Of a stretch of 10,084 bases of DNA, positions 1-6,536 are shown piece by piece. Made by a program: the position numbers and the translations under genes. Location of the stretch: positions 1-10,084 of the forward strand of contig DOYB01000120.1 of NCBI GenBank assembly GCA_003518745.1. Reading direction: 5' to 3'. Below the pieces are notes generated by a model that did not search any database, was not told the origin of the DNA, and worked only from the letters and a program-made list of their open reading frames with translations. The DNA is from Selenomonas sp. (GTDB lineage Bacteria; Bacillota; Negativicutes; Selenomonadales; Selenomonadaceae). Each line of letters begins with the position of its first letter. The first letter of the stretch is position 1.

Positions 1-1027
1 TATCCTTTTCACCCTGGACATGCCAGACTGACATATTCCGTTGGAACTTGCCCGAGCAAATGCGGATAAAGGCAAGTCTGTCCCTATGGGCAGGGTTCAT
101 ATTTGCCTGAATCTTGAACACGAAGGCAGAGAATTCCTCGCTGTCAGGCTCAATCACACCATCTGAAGACATGCGTGCCGCCGGCGGCGGCGCAAGGCGG
201 ATATATTCCTCCAGAAAATTCTGCACGCCGAAATTCGTCATTGCTGAACCAAAGAACATGGGAGTAAGCTCTCCGGCCGCAACCTTCTCAAGGTCAAAGT
301 CCTCGCCGGCCTCATCCAGAAGAGCTATATCCTCTTGAAGGGCCTCATAGGTTTCCTTGCCTATACGCTCTATCATCTCAGGGGAATCAAGCTCAAAGAT
401 TTCCGAAACACGCTCCGACTGTCCGTGGCTGCTGTCCTCCGCAAAGAGCTCAACCCGGTTCTTCTGTCTGTCGTAAACCCCCATGTAATTTCCGTCAATG
501 CCCACAGGCCAGTTCATTGGATAGGAACGTATTCCAAGCACTTCCTCAATCTCGTCCATCAAATCCAAGGGCGCCTTGCCAAACCTGTCCAATTTGTTGA
601 TAAAGGTAAAGATAGGGATTCCCCTCTGCTTGCAAACCTTGAAGAGCTTCTTCGTCTGAGCCTCAACACCCTTTGCCACGTCTATAATCATGACAGCGCT
701 GTCCACTGCCATAAGCGTCCTATAGGTATCCTCGCTGAAATCCTGATGGCCGGGGGTATCCAAAATATTTATACGGCAGCCATCGTAATCAAACTGAAGC
801 ACGCTGGAGGTTACTGAGATTCCACGCTGTTTCTCTATCTCCATCCAGTCAGAAACCGCATGACGCTGGGTTTTGCGGGATTTTATCGATCCGGCCAGAT
901 GTATGGCCCCCCCATACAGCAGCAGCTTTTCAGTCAGCGTAGTCTTTCCCGCGTCAGGATGGGAAATTATCGCAAAGGTTCTTCGTTTCTTTATTTCTTC
1001 CCGAAGCTCTTCCGTAATTGTTGACAT
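1..1027 (-). CDS. prfC: Peptide chain release factor 3 (RF3), 3' end cut by window edge
   Basis: RF3 is a cytoplasmic translational GTPase that recycles RF1/RF2 from the ribosome after peptide release. The 342 visible residues hold the whole G domain in order: G1 HPDAGKTT at about 23-30, switch/G2 RGISVTSSV at about 69-77, G3 DTPGHQDF at about 90-97 and G4 NKLDR at about 144-148. The [12 protein letters not shown] run after G3 is RF3-like, separating it from EF-G and LepA. The segment near the left edge ([11 protein letters not shown], then [13 protein letters not shown]) is the start of domain II. Family members are about 525-535 residues, so roughly a third lies outside the window. I chose ATG at 1027 because GGAGG at 1039-1043 precedes it by 11 nt; an in-frame ATG at 1043-1045 would add six residues but overlaps that site. 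The gene follows the unknown ORF by about 20 nt, so it is probably co-transcribed with it and the HD-GYP gene. Confidence 0.96.
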   Translation of the reverse strand, partial: MSTITEELREEIKKRRTFAIISHPDAGKTTLTEKLLLYGGAIHLAGSIKSRKTQRHAVSDWMEIEKQRGISVTSSVLQFDYDGCRINILDTPGHQDFSEDTYRTLMAVDSAVMIIDVAKGVEAQTKKLFKVCKQRGIPIFTFINKLDRFGKAPLDLMDEIEEVLGIRSYPMNWPVGIDGNYMGVYDRQKNRVELFAEDSSHGQSERVSEIFELDSPEMIERIGKETYEALQEDIALLDEAGEDFDLEKVAAGELTPMFFGSAMTNFGVQNFLEEYIRLAPPPAARMSSDGVIEPDSEEFSAFVFKIQANMNPAHRDRLAFIRICSGKFQRNMSVWHVQGEKD

Positions 1028-1038
1028 ATATCGTTTAT

Positions 1039-1043
1039 CCTCC
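1039..1043 (-). promoter_or_regulatory. Ribosome binding site that decides the prfC start
   Basis: GGAGG on the minus strand lies 11 nt before ATG 1027. It overlaps the alternative in-frame ATG at 1043-1045, whose own upstream bases are not purine-rich, so 1027 is the preferred start. Confidence 0.7.
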
Positions 1044-1046
1044 ATA

Positions 1047-1499
1047 TCACAAACGCACAATAGCGATGATTGAATTTGCCACTATTTCATACAGAATCCC
1101 CTCCTGCTGAAGGAAGGGATCTATCAAAAATTCCTGCAGCCAATAGGAAAGATGCTCCCTCGCCAAGCGATCCTCCTGATTGCGGTTCAGGACAAACTCA
1201 AGGTATGGCGTCATCTCATAGCCGTAGGTATAGATGTTTTGGTTTTTTATAACTGAAATCTCTCCATAAATCTTAGGTGTGAAAAAACACACAAAATCAA
1301 AGCCGTAAAATTTCCTGTAATTACGTTGAAAGTCAAAGGTGCCATCATAATAACAGGAAAGTACGTCACTGCCTTCCCGCCTATATTCTATGAAAGAACT
1401 CTCAATACGCAGAATCTTGGGCTGCATAAGACAGCCATAGTTCTCAGTCTGAAAGATGGTTCCCGCAGAATCCATCATTGCCGCAACATTCCTTTTCAC
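1047..1499 (-). CDS. Protein of unknown family, in frame with the upstream HD-GYP gene
   Basis: A 150-residue protein from a GTG at 1499 to TGA at 1047. I do not recognise the family. It is rich in aromatic residues (a [20 protein letters not shown] stretch and a later [15 protein letters not shown] stretch) and ends in a hydrophobic run ([13 protein letters not shown]) too short and late to be a confident membrane helix. No signal peptide is seen. The GTG start has no purine-rich site before it; an AAGGA inside the first codons could serve ATG at 1478 (residue 8) or 1475 (residue 9), giving about 142-143 residues. It lies between an HD-GYP gene and prfC on the same strand. The upstream TGA (1508-1506) is in its frame, with only two codons between that stop and the GTG. 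It may therefore be a separate, translationally coupled gene, or a C-terminal domain detached from the HD-GYP protein by a stop codon. Existence as a coding stretch is fairly sure; its start and independence are not. Confidence 0.7.
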   Translation of the reverse strand: MKRNVAAMMDSAGTIFQTENYGCLMQPKILRIESSFIEYRREGSDVLSCYYDGTFDFQRNYRKFYGFDFVCFFTPKIYGEISVIKNQNIYTYGYEMTPYLEFVLNRNQEDRLAREHLSYWLQEFLIDPFLQQEGILYEIVANSIIAIVRL

Positions 1500-1505
1500 G
1501 CAAAA

Positions 1506-2567
1506 TCATTTGGGATTGTACTCAGTAATGGTAATCTCCGGATGACGGTTGAGATTTATCAAGCCATCAGAAGCTGTGTTAACTATGGGATGCGCCGCGA
1601 AATCATTTGGGTAGGCGGCAATAGTACCTGTTACGCCGGTGTTCAGGACGACTCGCGACCCGAGGAACGCATCCTTTATATGTGTAAGCACAGGCACACA
1701 GACAATGGGGTCCAGCGTGGTATAAAGATGCTCAGTCAGATAAGCAATGGCCGCGAAGGGAGTCTTCTTGACATATCCTTGGCGCTCCGTTGTAATATTA
1801 TCGTAAATATCTGCCACCGCGATGATTCTGGCGTATTCATGGATATCAGGACCCATGCAGTTAAAGGGATAGCCACTGCCATCCATACGCTCATGGTGCT
1901 GCATAGCCGCAAGCTTGACACCCTCGCTGATTCCGGGCACAGAATTGAGTATATGGTGTCCATCCATGGTATGCTGGATGTAATCCTCAAGGTCATCTCC
2001 CTTAAGGTTCTCCACATTCTTGTCCAAGAGACGCTGCTCAAACTTGATCTTACCTATATCGTGCATAAATCCCGCAAGTATTATGTCCCTTGATTTTCTC
2101 CAGTCGAAATGCATCCACTTTGCGATAACCCCCGCTAAAATCGCCACCCGCAGGGAATGGTTATATACATCACTTGCCAAATGATTCAAATTGTAAAGGT
2201 GATCTATGGCTCCACTGTTCTTGGCCAACGGAGAAATCTTATTATTAACAACGTTTTGGGTCTTTTCCTTAGGAAACTTGCCCTCCCCGATATCGTTGAA
2301 AATCTCCTTGGCGCTGTCAACTACGCTTCCATAGTCCTTGACAAACGCGTTGCCCCTGTTAAATATCGACTCAACCGTCTGGTAGTTCTTGCTAAGTTCA
2401 TAGTCGTCCTTCACATATACTACGGGAATATTCAGGAACGTCAGCCGCGTTATATGAGCTTTGGTAAGGACGGTGTTCTCAGACAGTATGACAACCATAT
2501 CCTCATTGGTCAAAGTGCGGGCAAGCACCATGCCAGGAACTATATCCTCCACAGAAACGGCTCTCAA
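1506..2567 (-). CDS. HD-GYP domain protein, predicted cyclic di-GMP phosphodiesterase (soluble)
   Basis: A 353-residue cytoplasmic protein; it has no signal peptide or membrane segment. Residues 1-60 (starting MRAVSVEDIVPGMVLA, with a later TVLTKAHITRL) match the small N-terminal domain common before HD-GYP domains in Firmicutes. The HD-GYP domain spans about 120-300. Visible signature residues are H137 (NHSLRVA), the HDIGK motif at 169-173, H199, HHE at 224-226 with DGSGYP at 229-234, and D253 in VADIYD. These are the metal-binding and GYP elements of active members, so hydrolysis of c-di-GMP is expected, though a related cyclic dinucleotide is possible. Residues about 300-353 form the short beta-rich tail often seen in this group. 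The start is TTG at 2567, set by GGGAGG 7 nt upstream; no better ATG exists. It is the first gene of a minus-strand group with the unknown ORF and prfC, and is divergent from the C11 protease. Confidence 0.92.
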   Translation of the reverse strand: MRAVSVEDIVPGMVLARTLTNEDMVVILSENTVLTKAHITRLTFLNIPVVYVKDDYELSKNYQTVESIFNRGNAFVKDYGSVVDSAKEIFNDIGEGKFPKEKTQNVVNNKISPLAKNSGAIDHLYNLNHLASDVYNHSLRVAILAGVIAKWMHFDWRKSRDIILAGFMHDIGKIKFEQRLLDKNVENLKGDDLEDYIQHTMDGHHILNSVPGISEGVKLAAMQHHERMDGSGYPFNCMGPDIHEYARIIAVADIYDNITTERQGYVKKTPFAAIAYLTEHLYTTLDPIVCVPVLTHIKDAFLGSRVVLNTGVTGTIAAYPNDFAAHPIVNTASDGLINLNRHPEITITEYNPK

Positions 2568-2574
2568 AACGATA

Positions 2575-2580
2575 CCTCCC
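2575..2580 (-). promoter_or_regulatory. Ribosome binding site supporting a TTG start
   Basis: GGGAGG on the minus strand sits 7 nt before TTG 2567-2565. It is the strongest Shine-Dalgarno match here and justifies the non-ATG start of the HD-GYP gene. Confidence 0.85.
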
Positions 2581-2603
2581 CTAATTCAAACATAACTCTA
2601 CAT

Positions 2604-2609
2604 ATTATA
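2604..2609 (-). promoter_or_regulatory. Candidate -10 box for the HD-GYP gene
   Basis: On the minus strand the bases read TATAAT, a perfect -10 hexamer, 36 nt before the TTG start. No good -35 hexamer is seen at 16-18 nt spacing and there is no TGn extension, so the promoter may need an activator or may be spurious in AT-rich DNA. Confidence 0.4.
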
Positions 2610-2709
2610 ACGCAAATGTGGCTTATACGCTAGCCCCATTGAAAATACAAGTATGAATATAAAAATAATCACTTTTTAAAAAACTGTTGAATTATTTCAA
2701 AAAATGTAA

Positions 2710-2736
2710 TAGGCTTTAACTGTGGGAATTAGGCTT
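2710..2736 (+). repeat. TAGGCTT direct repeat, 20-bp period, upstream of the protease gene
   Basis: TAGGCTT occurs at 2710-2716 and again at 2730-2736. The second copy starts 20 bp after the first, close to two helical turns, and both sit in A/T-rich flanks with an AAT just before. It could be a pair of half-sites for a dimeric regulator, but two 7-bp copies in AT-rich DNA may be chance. Confidence 0.35.
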
Positions 2737-2759
2737 GAAAATCATTAGTGGTTCAAATT

Positions 2760-2764
2760 GGAGG
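2760..2764 (+). promoter_or_regulatory. Ribosome binding site that decides the protease start
   Basis: GGAGG lies 8 nt before GTG 2773-2775. An in-frame TTG at 2758-2760 overlaps this site and has no ribosome binding site of its own, so the protease should be annotated from 2773. Confidence 0.85.
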
Positions 2765-2772
2765 TATCAGTC

Positions 2773-4791
2773 GTGTACAAAGTAAATCGACACTTGATGA
2801 AGCTCTTGACAGTCTGTATGTTTCTGACCCTATCACTCCTGCTGCCGGGAATATGGAGCAATTTTGCGCATTCCCAGAGCAGATTTGCCGATACCTACAA
2901 CTCAGAAGATGAATGGCTGATATACTGGTATCTCTGCGGAACTGATCTTGAAACGGATGATGGATATGGAACCACTGACCTGAAGGAAATGATGAAGGTG
3001 AAGCTTCCGCCCAACGTCAAGGTTCTGATCCAAACAGGAGGTACTATGAAGTGGCAAAATAACTTCATAGTCAATGACAACATCGGAAGATACATTTACG
3101 ATGAGAATGGCCTAAGGGAACTTGAGGTCATTTTTGATTATGATATGGGCGAATGGGAGACCCTCGCGGATTTCATCGAATATGGCGATAATAATTTCTC
3201 CCCTGACCACAAGGTTTTCCTATTTTGGGATCACGGCGGCGGCAGTACCAGCGGCGTGTGCAATGATGAATATTCAAATAAGGCTTTGCGCCTGAATGAC
3301 ATACGAAAAGCCTTCGAAACCGTATATAAGCCATCTCCTGCAAATCCCCCCTTTGAGCTTATCGGCTTCGATGCCTGTCTCATGGCAACCTATGACACGG
3401 CCAGCACACTGTATGGACTGTCCCGTTATATGACTGCGTCTGAAGAAACAGAGCCGGGTATAGGCTGGAACTACGAGGGCTGGATTGGAGCATTGGCAAA
3501 TAATCCGGCTATGGGAGGAGCAGCCCTTGGACAGGAAATCTGCGACAGCTTCATGCAAGGATGTATAGCATATGACAGCGCGGAATACGCAACCCTTTCT
3601 GTAATAGATCTTTCAAAAATCCCAGAGCTTCGATCGGCATACGAAGCATTTGGCCGTGAAGCCCTTAAACATTCCTCCTTAAATCCCACCGGTTTCTTCA
3701 CAATTTTTTCCAGAAGCGCTGAGAAATCGGAAAATTACGGTGGAAATACACGGGAGCAGGGTTACACCAATATGGTGGATCTCGGTGATTTAGCCCAAAA
3801 GAGCAAAATATTGCTGCCACAGACCTCCCAGAGGCTGATCAATGCGATCAATAACGCGGTAATCTACAAGGTACACGGCCAATACCGTGATAAGGGCAGC
3901 GGAATCTCAGGTTTCTATTCCTATGACTGCGATAAGAAAAACTTTATGGATTATGCCAAAATTGATTCAGCTCCCCTATCCTTAAAATGCCTGTTTTACC
4001 ACTTGATATACGGAGAAATCCCCAAGGAGGGCAAGGATCTGCTGGCGGGCAATATTCCTGACCCTGCCAAGCCCACAATCATCCAGTCTTTATATGAAAA
4101 AAAGGCCCAGCTTTTCGATATACAATCCCTTAATAATATGCCTGTCGATGTGGATAAGGAGGGCTATGCTTTCTTCAATCTGACTGAGGAAGAAATGGAT
4201 TTGCTCTCCACCATACATTGCCATCTTATTTTCATGGATCCTGAAGATGATGCAGAGATTACTCTAGGCAATGATATGGATATCATTGCCGACTGGGAAA
4301 CCGGTTTATTCAAGGACAATTTCCGTGGCACATGGCCCATGCTTGATGGCCACCCCATATACATTGAAATCACTGCGGAAACAGATGACTATTTTCTCTA
4401 CTCCGTTCCAATCAAACTAAACGGAAAGGAATGTAACCTGCAGGTGGTATTTGATCGCTATAATGAAGAATATAGCATAATTGGAGCACGAAAGGAGCTC
4501 AATGACATGGGTATGGGTGACAAGAATCTCATAAAGCTAAAACAAGGAGATAGAATCACCCCTATCCTCTTTGCTTCGTCATACTACGGAAATGACGAAG
4601 ACTATGTAGGCGAAGATTCAGAAACCTTCACCATAGGCAGTAATCCCCAGATAGCGAATGAATCGTTAGCCGATGGTACCTATGGCTATCTCTTCGAATT
4701 CATCACACCCGACGGCGAAAGTGCTTTCTCTGAATTAGTACGGTTTGAAATATCCGGTAATAAAATCACCACAATCGTCGGGGGCATGTAA
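2773..4791 (+). CDS. Exported clostripain-family (peptidase C11) cysteine protease
   Basis: A 672-residue protein from GTG 2773. Residues 1-34 form a signal peptide: basic start (KVNRHLMK), hydrophobic core (LLTVCMFLTLSLLL) and a likely cleavage site after AHS; no clear lipobox. The C11 catalytic domain follows: YLCGTDLE at about 53-60, the catalytic His in FWDHGGG (H154), the catalytic Cys in GFDACLM (C202), and SEETEPGIGWNY at about 223-234, the usual clostripain-family substrate-region segment. Related enzymes cut after Arg or Lys; that is family knowledge, not shown here. The rest (about 250-672) continues the caspase-like fold and then a beta-rich C-terminal part with GTWPMLDGHPIYIE near residue 520, as in large clostridial C11 proteins. 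No sortase motif, S-layer repeat or C-terminal membrane anchor is seen, so release from the cell is likely. It stands alone on the plus strand, divergent from one HD-GYP gene and convergent with another. Confidence 0.92.
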   Translation: MYKVNRHLMKLLTVCMFLTLSLLLPGIWSNFAHSQSRFADTYNSEDEWLIYWYLCGTDLETDDGYGTTDLKEMMKVKLPPNVKVLIQTGGTMKWQNNFIVNDNIGRYIYDENGLRELEVIFDYDMGEWETLADFIEYGDNNFSPDHKVFLFWDHGGGSTSGVCNDEYSNKALRLNDIRKAFETVYKPSPANPPFELIGFDACLMATYDTASTLYGLSRYMTASEETEPGIGWNYEGWIGALANNPAMGGAALGQEICDSFMQGCIAYDSAEYATLSVIDLSKIPELRSAYEAFGREALKHSSLNPTGFFTIFSRSAEKSENYGGNTREQGYTNMVDLGDLAQKSKILLPQTSQRLINAINNAVIYKVHGQYRDKGSGISGFYSYDCDKKNFMDYAKIDSAPLSLKCLFYHLIYGEIPKEGKDLLAGNIPDPAKPTIIQSLYEKKAQLFDIQSLNNMPVDVDKEGYAFFNLTEEEMDLLSTIHCHLIFMDPEDDAEITLGNDMDIIADWETGLFKDNFRGTWPMLDGHPIYIEITAETDDYFLYSVPIKLNGKECNLQVVFDRYNEEYSIIGARKELNDMGMGDKNLIKLKQGDRITPILFASSYYGNDEDYVGEDSETFTIGSNPQIANESLADGTYGYLFEFITPDGESAFSELVRFEISGNKITTIVGGM

Positions 4792-4905
4792 AGAATCAAT
4801 TTTAAGCAGTATTTATTTTGAGGGATGTGATATGGGGAACAACCCCCATATCACATCCCTCAATACTTCGCTGTTCTCTTGAAGTAAGGACTGCGCCGGC
4901 GCTGC
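4792..4905. other. Convergent intergenic gap with two inverted repeats
   Basis: The 114 nt between the protease stop and the HD-GYP stop hold a perfect 20-bp hairpin and a weaker stem that reaches into the HD-GYP stop codon. No ORF or RNA gene is recognised. Confidence 0.7.
4818..4863. terminator. Perfect 20-bp inverted repeat, possible bidirectional terminator without U-tract
   Basis: Arms at 4818-4837 and 4844-4863 pair over 20 bp with no mismatch around a 6-nt loop. It lies 26 nt after the protease stop and 42 nt after the HD-GYP stop, where a shared terminator would be expected. Neither strand has a run of U after the stem: plus continues TACTTCG and minus continues AATAAATA. A canonical intrinsic terminator is therefore doubtful; it may be a stem protecting the 3' ends of both transcripts, or a factor-dependent stop. 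Confidence 0.5.
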
Positions 4906-4910
4906 TTACT
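4883..4910 (-). repeat. Imperfect inverted repeat across the HD-GYP stop codon
   Basis: AGTAAG at 4883-4888 pairs with CTTACT at 4905-4910, enclosing the self-complementary GCGCCGGCGC at 4893-4902. The stem includes the TAA stop (4908-4906) of the minus-strand HD-GYP gene. Mismatches and a bulge lie between the outer and inner stems, and no U-tract follows, so its role as a terminator is uncertain. Confidence 0.35.
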
Positions 4911-6522
4911 CCTCTGCCATCGGTGTTTTCTGTTCACTGAACTCATCCGCGACCTTCAGAATCTCATCCTTCACGGCAAAGAAAGCATCAACAACAATTG
5001 GATCAAAATGGGCCCCCCGTTCCTCACGGATAATGGCAAGCGCCTTTTCATAGGGAAATCCCTTTTTATAGCTGCGGTTGGAAACCAGAGCGTCAAATAC
5101 GTCAGCCACAGCCATGATACGGGCGGAAATTGGGATATCCTCTCCCGAGAGTCCCATGGGGTAGCCTCTCCCATTCCATTTCTCATGATGATAGAGCGCA
5201 AGATCCATGGCATCATAAAGATATTCCGAATCAGGCACCGCCGAAATGAGACTGCTGATGATTCTTCCACCTATCTTCGTATGGGACTTGATTATATCGA
5301 ATTCCTCATCTGTCAGCTTTCCCGGCTTGTTCAGAATAGCATCCGGAACACCGATTTTCCCAAGGTCATGCAGTGGTGCGGAATCCACGATACGGCGAAC
5401 GAACTCATCTGTTATTTCCTTCGGGTATGCTCCTTCCCGCTTCATTTCCTCCGCGATGATCTTGACATATGCGGCAGTTTTTTTGATATGCTCTCCCGTA
5501 TTCTGATCCCGCCGTTCCACCATATCTGCCATGGTGAGAATAAATGCCTTTTGCAGTTCGGAAATAGTCTGGGTCTTTTGATGGATATCTGTCATGAAAT
5601 TGACATTCTCCTGTGTCATGGTAACAAAAGAACGATATAGATTTTCAATTTCATCTTCCGTATGGATATCCAGTTTTCTGATTTCCGACAAGCTCTGTTT
5701 CAATGCTTCTACATTATCACGCCTGAATCTGCTGGCCGAGCGAGCCATCTTATTGATTGGGATAATGAGATTGTATTTTGCCAGCCAGAACGCCGCCAGA
5801 AGAATTACAATGAAGATACAGGAAAAAACAACGCATAGCTTGATAAGAAACTGCTGTGCCTGCAGCCTGAGATCATTCATGGAAATATCCACAGCTGCGT
5901 AGCATTTACAACTTCCTTGACTGTCATAGACCGGGACATAGACAGTAAGCAGCCAGCCGTAGGTCTCATCCGAAATGATTGGGGCAACATTTCCTCCTGC
6001 CAAGAGCGTTGGAAGATACTCCTTGAATGCCTCGTCAAACTCAATGACCTCTCCCGGCTTTGAACCTTCAGCGCCCTCAGAATCTAAATCGAATACAACA
6101 TGACAGCCGTCCTCCATAATCTTATACACGTAGAGATATTCGATAGCAGGCGAACTGTTCTTAATCTGGTACAGCTGCTTTTCTTTCTCAAGATATCCTT
6201 CTGCAAGAGGTCCCTTCTCAATATATTCGTCCACTTTGTCAGCATCAATGACGCTGCTGACCAGCCTTGCTGTGCTTTCTCCAAGATACTTGTGCTGCTC
6301 TATTGAGCTATCCATATATATGCTATAGCTTATGGCAGCAGAAGCAAAACCGAACAGGAACAGCGCAGCGGTCAAAAGAGACAGGATTTTCGTGCGGATC
6401 GACATTCCATCACAATGCCAATCCCCTTCCTCGTCCACAGATTCTACCGAAGATGGCGATACCTTCTGCTTATTGGACAAGGCTGTTTGGTTTTCCTGTA
6501 TGTCAGATTGCTTTTCTTCCAT
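4906..6522 (-). CDS. Membrane HD-GYP protein with extracellular Cache-like sensor
   Basis: A 538-residue signalling protein. After a polar cytoplasmic leader (1-43) come a membrane helix (about 44-68), an extracytoplasmic domain (about 69-224), a second helix (about 225-247), a HAMP-like linker starting at YNLIIPINKMARSASRF, and a C-terminal HD-GYP domain (about 325-525). The outer domain has IEYLYVYKI and, near the second helix, TYGWLLTVYVPVYDSQG followed by AAVDISM, which resembles Cache sensors. HD-GYP residues are all present: H345 in TGEH, HDLGK at 385-389, H414, HHE at 445-447, GRGYP at 451-455 and VADVFDAL at about 472-479. It should hydrolyse c-di-GMP in response to an outside ligand that cannot be named from sequence. 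ATG 6522 is set by GAGG 7 nt upstream; Met40 is a less likely start. It begins 14 nt after queA and is probably the last gene of that operon. Confidence 0.93.
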   Translation of the reverse strand: MEEKQSDIQENQTALSNKQKVSPSSVESVDEEGDWHCDGMSIRTKILSLLTAALFLFGFASAAISYSIYMDSSIEQHKYLGESTARLVSSVIDADKVDEYIEKGPLAEGYLEKEKQLYQIKNSSPAIEYLYVYKIMEDGCHVVFDLDSEGAEGSKPGEVIEFDEAFKEYLPTLLAGGNVAPIISDETYGWLLTVYVPVYDSQGSCKCYAAVDISMNDLRLQAQQFLIKLCVVFSCIFIVILLAAFWLAKYNLIIPINKMARSASRFRRDNVEALKQSLSEIRKLDIHTEDEIENLYRSFVTMTQENVNFMTDIHQKTQTISELQKAFILTMADMVERRDQNTGEHIKKTAAYVKIIAEEMKREGAYPKEITDEFVRRIVDSAPLHDLGKIGVPDAILNKPGKLTDEEFDIIKSHTKIGGRIISSLISAVPDSEYLYDAMDLALYHHEKWNGRGYPMGLSGEDIPISARIMAVADVFDALVSNRSYKKGFPYEKALAIIREERGAHFDPIVVDAFFAVKDEILKVADEFSEQKTPMAEE

Positions 6523-6536
6523 ATCAGCACCTCATA

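Larger units (their letters stand above)
2568..2772. promoter_or_regulatory. Divergent intergenic control region
   Basis: This 205-nt gap separates the divergent HD-GYP and protease genes. The central part, about 2640-2710, is strongly AT-rich with runs of A and T, typical of a promoter region. It holds a perfect TATAAT facing the HD-GYP gene, a small inverted repeat (TTGAA at 2687-2691 and TTCAA at 2696-2700), and a TAGGCTT direct repeat at 2710-2716 and 2730-2736 facing the protease gene. I could not fix a convincing -35/-10 pair for the protease. No tRNA, riboswitch fold or small ORF is recognised. Confidence 0.6.

Noticed and set aside
335..817. Plus-strand open frame of 160 codons
   Set aside because: It is the antisense shadow of prfC, whose GTPase motifs are on the minus strand.
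1326..2093. Long plus-strand open frame of 255 codons
   Set aside because: It is antisense to the HD-GYP gene and the unknown ORF, shows no family signature, and its length is explained by the opposite coding strand.
2581..2757. Possible c-di-GMP riboswitch before the protease, suggested by the HD-GYP neighbours
   Set aside because: I see no conserved GEMM-type core or paired stems; the region is mostly A/T runs.
2758..2772. TTG start of the protease at 2758
   Set aside because: It overlaps the GGAGG ribosome binding site, which is well placed for GTG 2773.
5008..5640. Plus-strand open frame of 210 codons
   Set aside because: Entirely antisense to the HD-GYP domain of the membrane protein, with no recognisable motif or ribosome binding site.
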